A stretch of 64,000 nucleotides of DNA from Halobellus sp. Atlit-31R (GCA_003665935.1 QPLR01000001.1:248001-312000), one strand, 5' to 3'; numbered from the stretch's first letter, positions 32,747 through 41,894 are shown. The notes: a model not told the origin generated them from the letters alone. Translations and numbers: made by a program.

Positions 32747-33664
32747 CTATACGGCCTCCGGCTGTTCGCGCTGGTCGGCGTCGGCTTCGAGGTCGGCGAG
32801 GATGGCTTCGAGCTCCTCGCGCGGTTCCGGCGAGAGGTCCGTAAGCGGCGCGCGGAGTCGGCCGGGACCGTAGCCGCGGGCCTCCATCGCGGCCTTCACC
32901 GGGATGGGGTTCGTCTCGACGAAGAGCTGTCGGAACAGCGGCGAGAGCTCGAAGTGGAGCTCGCGGGCGCGCTCCATCTCGTCGGCGAGCGCGGCGTCGA
33001 CGAGGTCGACCATCCGCTCGGGTTCGACGTTCCCGGCGACGGAGATGACGCCGCGGCCGCCGAGCGAGCAGATCGGCAGCGTCAGGGCGTCGTCGCCCGA
33101 GAGCACCGCGAGCTCCTCGTCGCGCGTGTACTCGATCACTTCCGAGATCTGTGCGATGTCGCCGCTGGCGGCCTTGTACGCCGCGACGTTCTCGTGCGAG
33201 GCGAGCGCGGCGACCGTCTCGGGCTCGACGTTCTGGCCCGTGCGGCTCGGCACGTTGTAGACGATCTGCGGGAGGTCGACGGCGTCGGCGACCGCGAGGA
33301 AGTGCTCGCGGAGACCCGCCTGTTCGGGCTTGTTGTAATACGGCGAGATGAGGAGCAGTCCGTCCGCGCCGGCGTCGGCCGCGCGCTGTGAGAGATCTAG
33401 GGCCTCGTGCGTCGAGTTCGAGCCGGAGCCGGCGATGACGGGGACGTCGTCGACGGCCTCGACGACCGTCTCGACGACCTCGATGTGTTCGTCGTGGGTG
33501 AGCGTCGCGCTCTCGCCGGTGGAGCCGGCGGGCACGAGTCCGGCGACGCCGGCGGCTTCGAGGCGCTGGGCGTCGGCGGCGAGCGTTTCGTGGTCGATCT
33601 GTTCGTCGTCGGTGAACGGCGTGGTCATCGCGGGGAACACGCCGGTGAAGTCGATCTGTGTCAT
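32747..33664 (-). CDS. dapA: 4-hydroxy-tetrahydrodipicolinate synthase
   Basis: Class I aldolase condensing pyruvate with aspartate semialdehyde. The 305-residue protein has AGSTGES, YNVPSRTG with the catalytic Tyr, and the Schiff-base Lys in AAYKAASGD. First gene of the dapA-B-D-lysA-F-E operon; its promoter should lie in 33665-33800. Aspartokinase, aspartate-semialdehyde dehydrogenase and the aminotransferase step are not in the window. Confidence 0.96.
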   Translation of the reverse strand: MTQIDFTGVFPAMTTPFTDDEQIDHETLAADAQRLEAAGVAGLVPAGSTGESATLTHDEHIEVVETVVEAVDDVPVIAGSGSNSTHEALDLSQRAADAGADGLLLISPYYNKPEQAGLREHFLAVADAVDLPQIVYNVPSRTGQNVEPETVAALASHENVAAYKAASGDIAQISEVIEYTRDEELAVLSGDDALTLPICSLGGRGVISVAGNVEPERMVDLVDAALADEMERARELHFELSPLFRQLFVETNPIPVKAAMEARGYGPGRLRAPLTDLSPEPREELEAILADLEADADQREQPEAV

Positions 33665-33985
33665 CGGTGGTGGGGTGTACTGTCGAGTGGGGTTCGTCGC
33701 TGTCGGTCGAACGTCGGTGCGCGCCCGGTCGTGGGGTCGCCAAAGACGGGGATGCCACTCCCGCCGGAAGCGTTACGCCGAGCGTTTTTTGCCGCGGAAA
33801 AGAGGGCCACGAGCCACTGGCGGACGGGGCGAAGCCGCGGGGGACGTCGTGGCGCGCGTCACAGTCACGAGACTATCCTCCGGAATCATATACGTTTCGC
33901 CGTCGACCGCGCGGCCTCCGATCCGACCGCTGTCCCGGACCGCCACGACCGGACATTCATGTAGTCTGGTCTCCCCAGTGTCTGT
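33665..33985. other. 321-bp divergent intergenic region (dapA / NYN)
   Basis: No gene is recognised. It must contain the dapA promoter on the minus strand and the NYN gene promoter on the plus strand. AT-rich elements are seen near 33781-33789 (a TTTTTT run) and at about 33886 (ATCATATACG), but neither has clean TATA spacing to a start codon, so a leader transcript is possible. No RNA gene or clear riboswitch was recognised. Confidence 0.5.
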
Positions 33986-34483
33986 ATGACCGAAATTCAC
34001 CCGAGTCAGCGGGTGGCGATGCTCGCGGACGCACAGAACCTCTATCACACGGCTCAGAGCCTCTACTCGCGAAATATCGACTACTCCGCACTCTTGGAGA
34101 AGGGCGTCGCGGGTCGGGACCTCACGCGCGCCATCGCCTACGTGGTGCGCGCGGACTCGCCCGAAGAGGAGAGCTTCTTCGATGCGCTCGTCGACATCGG
34201 CTTCGAGCCGAAGATCAAGGAGATCAAGACGTTCGGCGACGGCTCGAAGAAGGCCGACTGGGACGTCGGGATGAGCCTCGACGCCGTCACGCTCGCGAAC
34301 CACGTCGACACGGTCGTCCTCTGTACGGGCGACGGCGACTTCTCGCGGCTGTGCTCGCATCTCCGCCACGAGGGAGTCCGCGTCGAGGTGATGGCCTTCG
34401 AGGAGTCGACGGCCGAAGAGCTGATCGACGCCGCGGACACGTTCCTCGATCTCTCAGAGCGACAGGATACCTTCCTCCTCTGA
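33986..34483 (+). CDS. NYN-domain (LabA/DUF88-type) PIN-like nuclease
   Basis: A 165-residue protein with the acidic NYN/PIN pattern: LADAQNLYHTA (first Asp and Asn), KADWDVGMSLDA (about 90-101) and CTGDGDFSRLC (about 113-123). The active-site Asp residues are all present, so a metal-dependent RNase is plausible. The substrate is unknown. ATG 33986; monocistronic. Confidence 0.88.
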   Translation: MTEIHPSQRVAMLADAQNLYHTAQSLYSRNIDYSALLEKGVAGRDLTRAIAYVVRADSPEEESFFDALVDIGFEPKIKEIKTFGDGSKKADWDVGMSLDAVTLANHVDTVVLCTGDGDFSRLCSHLRHEGVRVEVMAFEESTAEELIDAADTFLDLSERQDTFLL

Positions 34484-34517
34484 GCGACGAGGGCGGCCGA
34501 CGTCTGCCGACTGAGAC

Positions 34518-34694
34518 TCAGGTGGCGCGAGCGTCGCCGTCCGCCATCCGCAGGAGGGCGACCGCGGAGCCGGCGACGGCGACGAGCGCGACGGCCGCAG
34601 CGAAGCGGTCGCTGACGCCCGTCTGGAGGAACAGGCCGCTGCTCGCGGCGAGGAGCGCGGCCCCGGCAGCGACCAGCCGCACGTTGACAGCCAT
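34518..34694 (-). CDS. Small two-helix membrane protein (58 aa)
   Basis: Starts MAVNVRLVAAGAALLAASS and continues with two hydrophobic helices (about 5-22 and 32-49) and an acidic end. Function unknown. It lies in the interval between two plus-strand genes; the helices and G/C-rich third positions support it. The long upstream frame is a shadow. Confidence 0.5.
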   Translation of the reverse strand: MAVNVRLVAAGAALLAASSGLFLQTGVSDRFAAAVALVAVAGSAVALLRMADGDARAT

Positions 34695-34871
34695 ACCGAA
34701 CGGCAGCCGCTGCCGACGGATATAGGTTTTCGAGTCGGCTCGACAGCGAGCGCGGCTGGCAGAGCTCACAGCCGCCAGTATGGGACAGCCACGAACGAGA
34801 GCCCGTGCGCCGGCGCGACGCGGCGGTTGTGGACCGCGAACGTCTTGACAGTCGGGACGGAACGATCGGCT

Positions 34872-35402
34872 ATGACTGACGCGACCCGCGAGAAGACGCT
34901 CGCGGAACTGCGGACGATCGCGGACTACCAGTTCGGATCCGGAGCTGGCGAAGCACTGTTCCCGAGCGACGGAGCCGAGGCTTTGACAATTCGGCGCTCC
35001 ACGAGCGGGCGGCCGCGACAGATCGTCTCCCCGGACGGGCGCGTGGTCTCGTACGGAACCGACGGCCGATTCACACTCGGCGTCGCCGGCGGGCGGCGGC
35101 TCGTCGGCGCGCTCGAACACCCGGCGGCCCGCGTCGTCGTCGGCGAGGAGAGCGAACCGTTCGTCCGCGACGGCAAGAACGCCTTCGCGAAGTTCGTCCG
35201 CGACGTCGATCCGGCCGTTCGACCGGGCGACGAGGTCGCAGTCGTGCTGGAGGACGACACCGTCATCGCCGTCGGGCGGGCGGAGCTCTCCGCGGACGGG
35301 ATGGCAGACTTCGAGACGGGGATGGCCGTTCACGTCCGCGAGGGTGCCGAAGAAGCCCCGGAGTCGCGGGCGGAATCGGGACCCGAGGCCGACGCGGAGT
35401 GA
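34872..35402 (+). CDS. PUA-domain protein related to the archaeosine Tgt C-terminus
   Basis: A 176-residue protein with an N-terminal helical part (LAELRTIADYQFGSGAGEALFP, 10-31) and a C-terminal PUA domain: ARVVVGEESEPFVRDGKNAF, FVRDVDPAVRPGDEVAVV and AVGRAELS...G-A-V-H-V-R-E-G. These phrases closely match the PUA domain of archaeosine tRNA-guanine transglycosylases. No TGT catalytic domain is present, so it is an RNA-binding partner or a standalone PUA factor. ATG 34872. Confidence 0.75.
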   Translation: MTDATREKTLAELRTIADYQFGSGAGEALFPSDGAEALTIRRSTSGRPRQIVSPDGRVVSYGTDGRFTLGVAGGRRLVGALEHPAARVVVGEESEPFVRDGKNAFAKFVRDVDPAVRPGDEVAVVLEDDTVIAVGRAELSADGMADFETGMAVHVREGAEEAPESRAESGPEADAE

Positions 35403-35451
35403 GCCGGGAGCCGGGAGCTGGGAGCCGGAAGCCCGAAGCCGGAAGGCTCCC
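35403..35451. repeat. GC-rich tandem repeat and hairpin between convergent genes
   Basis: Four or five copies of a GCCGGGA-type 7-mer follow each other, and GGGAGCC (35420-35426) can pair with GGCTCCC (35445-35451). It fills the whole gap between the PUA gene and the presenilin-like gene and may act as a bidirectional terminator. Confidence 0.55.
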
Positions 35452-36581
35452 TACAGTCCGAGCGCGGTCAAGAGCGGAACGCCGCTGACTAACGCCCCGA
35501 CGAGGTAGCCGCCGATCGCGCCGCCGTTCAGCAGTGGCAGCCCCGCGTGTGCCCGCCCTTTCAGCACCATCCACAGCAGGATGAACAGCCCGGCGAACGT
35601 CCCGACCATCGCCGTCAGCGCGGGGAGATTCAACGCCGCGAGCCCGGGCACGCCGAGCGACGGGGCGAGCGACGCCGGGAGGAAGAACGCCGCGCTGGCG
35701 ACGATCACCGTCGGCATCACGGCGTCGCCGAGTCCGATGAAGAAGGCGTCGCGAACGTCTGCGTCCGGCGAGTCGTCGTCCGAAGAGTCGTCGTCCGAAG
35801 AGTCGCTGTCCGACGAGTCGCCGTCTTGTTCGGTTCCGATCGGGTCGGCGTCGGCGTCAGCGTCGGCGCTGTCAACGTCGGCGTCGACGTCGACGTCGAC
35901 GTCGATGCCCGACTCGGTGCCACTGTCGCCGGGTCCGGCGTCTCCGCCGTCGTCCGACTCGTCTCTCCCCTTATCATCCTCGTCGCCGCCCGCGGCGTCG
36001 GCCTTCGCCGCCAGAAGCGAGTACGAGAGCGTGGTGGGGACGACGAGCACGACCGGGAGGTTCAGATCCATCACGCCCTCCGCGAGATCGAGCATGTGTT
36101 CGGTGCCGTAGACGCTGATCGCGTCGTAGACCGCGAGGATCGAGAGCAGCACGATCGCCGGCAGGAGCCCGAAACTGATCCCGAAGAGGCCTGCCGCGCC
36201 AGCGCCCATCAGGACGCCGGCGGCGTCGATGACGTACCACTCGGGGTGGACGACCAGAAGCGCCGCGAGGGCGATCGCGGCCCCGACGGCCGGCAGCGGT
36301 GGGAGGAACACCGAGAAGACGTACCACGCGAGCGACGCGGCTGCGAGGACGACGAACCCCTTGACCAGCCAGTCGAGGTCGAACTTGAACGCCGCGAGCA
36401 TCGCGGCCGTTGCAACGAGGATCGCACCGATGTAGATCAGGCTGTTCGTCGGATCCGAGGGGTCCTCGACGGTCTGATAGCCCTGTTCGTAGAACGTCGG
36501 CACGAGCGCGAGCGCGCCGAGTTGCACGAGCAAGAACAGCAGGGCCGCGAACCCGACGCCGGCGGCGACGCGTCTTCGCAT
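35451..36581 (-). CDS. Presenilin-like intramembrane aspartyl protease (A22 type)
   Basis: A 376-residue membrane protein with the two catalytic Asp motifs of presenilin/SPP family proteases: YD at 152-153 and GLGD at 283-286, followed by a PAL-like segment (GLPLLNGG, 347-354). About nine helices. Between the two catalytic halves is a soluble, extremely acidic loop (about 197-277) with DVDVDV and SDDDS repeats. Probably cleaves membrane peptides; substrates unknown. ATG 36581. Confidence 0.9.
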   Translation of the reverse strand: MRRRVAAGVGFAALLFLLVQLGALALVPTFYEQGYQTVEDPSDPTNSLIYIGAILVATAAMLAAFKFDLDWLVKGFVVLAAASLAWYVFSVFLPPLPAVGAAIALAALLVVHPEWYVIDAAGVLMGAGAAGLFGISFGLLPAIVLLSILAVYDAISVYGTEHMLDLAEGVMDLNLPVVLVVPTTLSYSLLAAKADAAGGDEDDKGRDESDDGGDAGPGDSGTESGIDVDVDVDADVDSADADADADPIGTEQDGDSSDSDSSDDDSSDDDSPDADVRDAFFIGLGDAVMPTVIVASAAFFLPASLAPSLGVPGLAALNLPALTAMVGTFAGLFILLWMVLKGRAHAGLPLLNGGAIGGYLVGALVSGVPLLTALGL

Positions 36582-36634
36582 ACACGCAGGCTTCCCGCCG
36601 CCCCACTATGGGGATTGTGTTTCGGCGTGCCACC

Positions 36635-38308
36635 TCAGCCGGCGGCTCCGGCGACCCGCTCGCGCGTCTCGACGCCGCTGACGTCGAGTCGAACGCCCTC
36701 GTGGACCGCTGGATCGACGTCGACGCTCCAGCGGTGGACGCGACAGAGCGTCCTGACTGTCGGGAGGAGCAGCCCGGCCTCGGCCGTGGGAACGGCCTCG
36801 CCGTACTCGAACGCCCGCGTCACCTTCTCCTCGGGGATCGGGTCACCGTCGGTCACGACCGTGATGTGGCCGTCCGCCGCGGTGACCGCGACCCGCGTGG
36901 AGTCGGTCACGGCCGCGAACTCGAACACGTTTGCGAATAGCTCGACCAGCCGCGACTCGTCTGCGGCCACCGCGGCGTCGGACTCGACTATCAGGTCCAT
37001 CTCCGGGTACGCTGCGTCCCTCCACGCCCGCCCGGCGGCGGCACGGAGGTCGACGTATCCCAGCTCCTCCGGCATCTGGCCGTAGTGTGCGAGCGTCCAG
37101 AGCTCGCCGACGATCCGGTCCATCCGGTCGAGCGACTCCGCGATCGTCTCGTGGGCGTCGGCGACTCTCTCGGGGGTGTCGTCGGAGACCGCCGTTCCCG
37201 CGACGTCGAGGTACCCCTCGGCGATCGACAGCGTGTTCCGGAGTTCGTGGGTGATCGCGTCGGCGAAGTCGTCGAACTGCTCGTTCTGGCGCTGTAGCTC
37301 GCGACGCTGGCGTTCGACTTTGGTGACCTCGGTGCAGATCAGTACCTCCCCGACGGTCTGCGTCCCGCTCGTGACCGGAGCGCGCTCACAGAGAAAATAG
37401 CGCGTCTTCGAGTCGCCGTCGATGGCGACGATCTCGTCGCCCGCCCGCAGGACCGGTTCGAGTTCCGGGACCGCAGTCGCGAGTGGCTCACCGACGGCCT
37501 CGGCCAGTACGGGGAACGTAGCGACTGCTGCGTCGTTTGCGTCGCGGACGACCCCGTCGTGCGTGATCAGCACGACGGCGTCGTCGAGCGTCTCGACGAC
37601 GTGATTCCGCCAGAACCGCGGCACGGCCACGAACTGCTCGTCGACGGCGTAGAGGACGCCGACGGCGAAGACGGCCACGCCGATGGGCTCGTAGTTGATC
37701 GCGATGAACGGCCCCGGCGTCGAGTACGCGACGAGGTTGAACACGACCGGAACGGCCGTGATCCCGACCAGTCCGCCCAGCATCGACGTCTCGAGCTGGG
37801 ACTCGGTGAAGACCTCGTAGAGCAGATAGAACCCGACCGCAGTCAGCGCGTACGCCAACCCGGTGACGATCCAGTGGGCCGTAGAGAGCTCGATCGCGAG
37901 ATGGCGGAACGGCTCCGTGGTGAAACTGGTGGTGAAGTAGAGCCCGTGGAGCGGGTTGGTCAGTTTCACCACGACGACGAACACGAACACCGCGGCTCCG
38001 ACCCAGCGGACGGTGGGGTGTCGGTGGTAGCCGTGGCCGGTGTACGCCGAGCAGAAGTACAGCCACGCCCAGACGCTCGAGAGCCCCGCGACCAGACCGA
38101 CGAGGTACAGCAGGATCTTGAGGTCGACACCCGGCACGACGAGACGGAGCGCGTCCGTGGCGGCCCAGGTGCTGCTACAGACCAGTAAGGCCACCATACC
38201 CCACCGCGTCTCCGTGTCGGTGATCCGATCCGCCCGCAGCAGGCTCGCCGCACACACAAGCGCTGCGGCTCCGAACACGCCGACGTGGGCCACCCGGAGG
38301 GGGTCCAT
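36635..38308 (-). CDS. Histidine-kinase-like sensor with 7TM N-terminus and degenerate ATPase domain
   Basis: A 557-residue protein: seven hydrophobic segments (1-225, 7TM histidine-kinase type), a PAS-like region (235-330), a HisKA helix with the phospho-acceptor H354 (ITHELRN), and a C-terminal HATPase_c-like part. In that part N-box Asn is replaced by Phe at 464 (ANVFEFAA), the G1 box is DGDPIP, and the G2 box is EAGLLL, so ATP binding is doubtful. The start at 38308 fits a TTTATTA box 26-32 bases upstream. Confidence 0.85.
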   Translation of the reverse strand: MDPLRVAHVGVFGAAALVCAASLLRADRITDTETRWGMVALLVCSSTWAATDALRLVVPGVDLKILLYLVGLVAGLSSVWAWLYFCSAYTGHGYHRHPTVRWVGAAVFVFVVVVKLTNPLHGLYFTTSFTTEPFRHLAIELSTAHWIVTGLAYALTAVGFYLLYEVFTESQLETSMLGGLVGITAVPVVFNLVAYSTPGPFIAINYEPIGVAVFAVGVLYAVDEQFVAVPRFWRNHVVETLDDAVVLITHDGVVRDANDAAVATFPVLAEAVGEPLATAVPELEPVLRAGDEIVAIDGDSKTRYFLCERAPVTSGTQTVGEVLICTEVTKVERQRRELQRQNEQFDDFADAITHELRNTLSIAEGYLDVAGTAVSDDTPERVADAHETIAESLDRMDRIVGELWTLAHYGQMPEELGYVDLRAAAGRAWRDAAYPEMDLIVESDAAVAADESRLVELFANVFEFAAVTDSTRVAVTAADGHITVVTDGDPIPEEKVTRAFEYGEAVPTAEAGLLLPTVRTLCRVHRWSVDVDPAVHEGVRLDVSGVETRERVAGAAG

Positions 38309-38333
38309 ACGCGATATCGGTGGATCCAAGCTG

Positions 38334-38340
38334 TAATAAA
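38334..38340 (-). promoter_or_regulatory. TATA box of the sensor gene
   Basis: TTTATTA on the minus strand lies 26-32 bases before ATG 38308. It selects this start over a frame beginning 15 codons earlier. Confidence 0.6.
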
Positions 38341-38436
38341 TCATATTCACCACCGCTAACCATTTGGGAAGTCTCAGCCCGTCTTGTCGGCAGAAATGAG
38401 TTTTTCCGAGTCACCCGCGGCCGCTTCGGGTCGTCC

Positions 38437-38664
38437 TCAGCGCGCGTACAGTCGCGTTCCAACGACCGATGCCGCCGGGACGTCGCCCGAGGGACTGACG
38501 GCGACGTACGGTCGCGATACCGGGCCGAAAACGTCGACGACGCGGCCGACAGTGGTGAGCGACTCGTCGACTGCCTCCGCACCGATGGCCGGATGGTCGG
38601 CGTCGTCGCAGCGGACGACGAGCAGATTCTGTGCCGTTCTGGAGACGGTGCCGAGCCGTTGCAT
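38437..38664 (-). CDS. gar1: H/ACA ribonucleoprotein component Gar1
   Basis: Core protein of pseudouridylation-guide H/ACA RNPs, binding Cbf5. The 75-residue protein is a compact beta-barrel: MQRLGTVSRTAQNLLVV..., then VGRVVDVFGPVSRPYVAV, the Gar1 signature. It starts one base after the SRP19 stop, so the two are co-transcribed. Confidence 0.9.
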   Translation of the reverse strand: MQRLGTVSRTAQNLLVVRCDDADHPAIGAEAVDESLTTVGRVVDVFGPVSRPYVAVSPSGDVPAASVVGTRLYAR

Positions 38665-38665
38665 C

Positions 38666-38947
38666 TCAGTCCCTGAGGATGCCGACGTAGGCGGCGACCG
38701 CCTGCACGAGGTCGTTCTTGGTCGAGTCCTCCGCACCCTTCACGAGCACGCGCCCCCGAGACTCCCACTCTCGTGGGTGCGTGACGTCGCGCTCGATGAC
38801 GGCGTCGTACCCGATCTGCTGGACGGCCTGCGCGATCTCGTCGACGGTCGGGTCCTCGACGGCGTCGTCGAGCGGGACCCGTCGTCCGTCCTCCCGGGAG
38901 AGAGACGCATCGAGGTAGCGCGGCCAGATGACGTTCTCGACAGCCAT
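38666..38947 (-). CDS. srp19: Signal recognition particle 19-kDa protein
   Basis: RNA-binding SRP subunit that prepares the S domain of 7S RNA for SRP54. The 93-residue protein starts [20 protein letters not shown]..., includes [10 protein letters not shown], and has a conserved RGRVLVKG segment. Its RNA partner is encoded in the same window at 57261. Followed directly by gar1. Confidence 0.95.
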   Translation of the reverse strand: MAVENVIWPRYLDASLSREDGRRVPLDDAVEDPTVDEIAQAVQQIGYDAVIERDVTHPREWESRGRVLVKGAEDSTKNDLVQAVAAYVGILRD

Positions 38948-39070
38948 AGTCGAACGACCGCGTCGCGCCCGTAATACGGTTGTGGTCCACCGTCGGGTGT
39001 CGGTCACCCCGCGGGGGATCGGAACGACGCGATGCGGAGTTCTTTATCCGTCCCACTCGACCGAACGCCT

Positions 39071-40285
39071 ATGGAACCCGATCTCTCGCAGCTCGACGCA
39101 TATCTCGACGCCGAGGGGGTCGACGGCTACCTCGTCGACGCCGCAAGCGCCGACTCGACGCAGCGCTACCTCTCGGGGTTCGACGCCCCCGACCCCTTCG
39201 TGACCGTCTACACCCCCGAGACGACGGCGCTGCTCGTCTCCGCGCTGGAGTACGGCCGCGCGAAGACGGAGAGCCGCGCCGACGACGTCTCGCGCCTCGC
39301 GGATTACGACTACCGCCCGCTGGCGGCCGAACACGGTTCCGGGGCGGCCAAGGCGTACGTCGTCGCCGAGTGGCTCGAGGACCACGGCGTCGACAGCGTC
39401 GCCACGCCGGAGCGCTTCCCGCTCGGCCCCGCCGACCGGCTACGCGACCGCGACGTCGACGTCGCACCCGAGACAGAGGACGTCGTCACAGAGATTCGCG
39501 CGCGGAAGACGCCCGCAGAGATCGATCACGTCCGCACCGCCCAGCGTGCGAACGAGGCGGCGATGCAGGCCGCAGCGGCATTGCTCGACGAGGCCGTAAC
39601 CGGGACCTCGGACGGGGACGACGAGGGCGGGGACGAGGAGAACGAAAGCGACGTGCTCCGCCTCGACGGCGCGGTCCTGACGAGCGAGCGCGTCAAAGAG
39701 GAGATCGAAGTGACGCTGCTGCGCCACGGCTGCGCGCTCGACGAGACGATCGTCGCCTGCGGCGCGGCCGCCGCGGATCCGCACAACCGCGGCAGCGGCC
39801 CGCTACGCCCGAACGAGCCGATCATCGTCGACATCTTCCCGCGATCGAAGGCGACGAAGTACCACGCCGATATGACGCGGACGTTCGTGAAGGGTGAGCC
39901 CACCGAGATCGTCCGGGAGTGGTTCGAGCTGACCCGCGAGGCGCTCGACGCCGCGCTCGACGCCGTCGAACCGGGCACGACCGGCCGCGACGTTCACGAC
40001 GCTGCCTGCGACGTCTACGAGGAGGCCGGACTCCCGACGCTCCGCTCGGATCCGACTACGGAGACGGGGTTCATCCACTCGACAGGTCACGGTGTCGGCC
40101 TCGACGTCCACGAACTGCCGCGCGTCTCCCCCGACGGCGGCGAGCTGGAGCCCGGTCACGTCGTCACGATCGAGCCGGGGCTGTACGACCCCGCCGTCGG
40201 CGGCGTTCGGATCGAGGACCTCGTGGTCGTCACCGACGACGGGTACGAGAATCTAACCGACTATCCGATCGACCTACAGCGCTGA
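39071..40285 (+). CDS. M24 metallopeptidase, Xaa-Pro aminopeptidase type
   Basis: A 404-residue creatinase-fold protein. The N-terminal domain (1-130) precedes the pita-bread catalytic domain with metal ligands in [40 protein letters not shown] and VRIEDLVVV. An acidic Asp/Glu/Asn insert (about 178-198, [16 protein letters not shown]) is an extra loop. Removes N-terminal residues before proline. ATG 39071 with TTTATC 23-28 bases upstream. Confidence 0.92.
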   Translation: MEPDLSQLDAYLDAEGVDGYLVDAASADSTQRYLSGFDAPDPFVTVYTPETTALLVSALEYGRAKTESRADDVSRLADYDYRPLAAEHGSGAAKAYVVAEWLEDHGVDSVATPERFPLGPADRLRDRDVDVAPETEDVVTEIRARKTPAEIDHVRTAQRANEAAMQAAAALLDEAVTGTSDGDDEGGDEENESDVLRLDGAVLTSERVKEEIEVTLLRHGCALDETIVACGAAAADPHNRGSGPLRPNEPIIVDIFPRSKATKYHADMTRTFVKGEPTEIVREWFELTREALDAALDAVEPGTTGRDVHDAACDVYEEAGLPTLRSDPTTETGFIHSTGHGVGLDVHELPRVSPDGGELEPGHVVTIEPGLYDPAVGGVRIEDLVVVTDDGYENLTDYPIDLQR

Positions 40286-40320
40286 CCGGCGGTACGGGTG
40301 GCCGGGCGGAGCAGCGGCGA

Positions 40321-40824
40321 TCAGCTCGACGACTCGCCGGCGTGCTCGGAGCCGCCCGGATTCCGGTTCTTCTCGTCGCGGTGCGATCGGAGCAGCGACT
40401 CCAGTGCCTCGCCGGTCTTCGGCGTGAGAACGCCGGCCGCCTGCCGGACCACCTTCTCGTCCTCGATCAGAAACGCGTAGATCGTCTGTTCGCCGAGAAT
40501 CCCGAGTCGGCGCCGGAACGCCTGCTTGTCTACCGAGAGGAAGACCGTGTTGTCGTGAGTCTGCTGCCGCGCGTTCGTCGGCGACATCCCGCCCATCGAC
40601 TGTGGCGGGAGCATCCCGCCGTTACCGCAGACGACGAGTTCGTAGTAGCCGAAGTGATCGAAGTGCTCGCACAGTTCCGCGGCGAACTGCCGCCACGAAT
40701 TGACGAGCGACCGCTGTCGTTGATGAAAACTGACGACCAGAAGCGTCTGCTCGCCGTCCAGATCGTCCGGCAGCGTCAGCCGACGCCCCTGCGTGTCTCT
40801 CCCGGAGACCGTGGGAAACTTCAT
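40321..40824 (-). CDS. Thioredoxin-fold (ATP10/peroxiredoxin-like) protein without redox Cys
   Basis: A 167-residue protein with a peroxiredoxin-like beginning (FPTVSGRDTQGRRLTLPDDL, LLVVSFHQRQ...) but no Cys at the thioredoxin or peroxidatic position; the cysteines present (C52 and C66) are not in a CxxC arrangement. The SF-HQRQRSLVNSW segment recalls ATP10-type proteins. Biological role unknown. ATG 40824. Confidence 0.6.
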   Translation of the reverse strand: MKFPTVSGRDTQGRRLTLPDDLDGEQTLLVVSFHQRQRSLVNSWRQFAAELCEHFDHFGYYELVVCGNGGMLPPQSMGGMSPTNARQQTHDNTVFLSVDKQAFRRRLGILGEQTIYAFLIEDEKVVRQAAGVLTPKTGEALESLLRSHRDEKNRNPGGSEHAGESSS

Positions 40825-41111
40825 CAGTGGTTTCTGTCCTTATTCCCCTATTGTTATACAGCGCATACGCGTGTTTTCATCCCTGTTTTCCTCTCTCGCA
40901 GTGGCTGTGTCGGTTGCGCGTCGCTCGACTCGTCCGGACACAGTTGCGACAGTATCGTCTGCTTTCCCTGATCGAGGTAGAACAAACGGTCGGTTAAACG
41001 TACGCCCCCGAGTATCACCCTTGATTCTTGTACGGGGATCCGGGTCGCCGAGAGCCTCCGACGGCGACGTCACCGAACCCTTTTGATTGCGGCGGCGCGT
41101 AGTCCGGCCCA

Positions 41112-41894
41112 ATGGAGGTACTCGTCGTCGGAGCCGGCGCGATGGGCCGCTGGACCGGTGAGACGCTCGCGACCGCCTTCGACGTGGCGTTCGCCGACCG
41201 CGACTGGGCTGTCGCGAGCGCCGCTGCGGACGCGGTCGACGGGCGCGCTGTCGCGCTCGACACGACCGACACGTTCGACGCCGTCTGTCTGGCTGTGCCG
41301 ATCAGTGCGATCGAAGACGCGGTAGCGGCCCACGCAGAGCGCGCCGAGCGCGCGATGATCGACGTGACTGGGGTGATGGCCGCTCCCGTCGACGCGATGC
41401 GCGAACACCTGCCGGACCGGGAGCGCGTGAGCCTACACCCGCTCTTCGCCCCGGCGAATGCGCCCGGAAACGTCGCTGCAGTCGTCGACGCAGACGGTCC
41501 CGTCACCGACGTCGTGCTCGACGCCGTCGCCGACGCCGACAACCGCGTGTTCGAGACCGATCCGGCCGAACACGACGCCGCGATGGAGACGGTGCAGGCG
41601 GGAGCCCACACGGCGGTGCTCGCGTACGCGCTGGCGGCCGCCGACGTCCGCGAGGAGTTCGCGACGCCGATCTCCCGTGCGCTCTCCGAGCTCGTCGAGA
41701 CCGTCACGGACGGGACCCCGCGCGTCTACCGGGAGATCCAGGAGTCGTTCGAGGGCGCCGACGCCGTCGCGGAGGCAGCACGCCGCATCGCCGAAGCCGA
41801 CGCCGACGCGTTCGAGGCGCTGTACGAGGAAGCCGGCCAGCACCGCCGCCCGGCGGCGCGAGGCGACGACCCGGACCGAGGGGACGCGCAGTGA
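41112..41894 (+). CDS. tyrA: Prephenate dehydrogenase
   Basis: NAD-dependent enzyme of tyrosine biosynthesis. The 260-residue protein has an N-terminal GAGAMGRWTG Rossmann loop (7-16), D-V-T-G-V, SLHPLFAP (about 114-121) and the C-terminal dimer domain with EFATPISRALSEL. Lacks an ACT or chorismate mutase domain. Its last bases overlap the next gene (GTGA, 41891-41894), so they are co-translated. Confidence 0.9.
   Translation: MEVLVVGAGAMGRWTGETLATAFDVAFADRDWAVASAAADAVDGRAVALDTTDTFDAVCLAVPISAIEDAVAAHAERAERAMIDVTGVMAAPVDAMREHLPDRERVSLHPLFAPANAPGNVAAVVDADGPVTDVVLDAVADADNRVFETDPAEHDAAMETVQAGAHTAVLAYALAAADVREEFATPISRALSELVETVTDGTPRVYREIQESFEGADAVAEAARRIAEADADAFEALYEEAGQHRRPAARGDDPDRGDAQ

Noticed and set aside
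33665-33985. Possible riboswitch or small RNA upstream of dapA
   Set aside because: No lysine riboswitch or conserved stem pattern could be recognised by eye; archaeal lysine riboswitches are not known to me.
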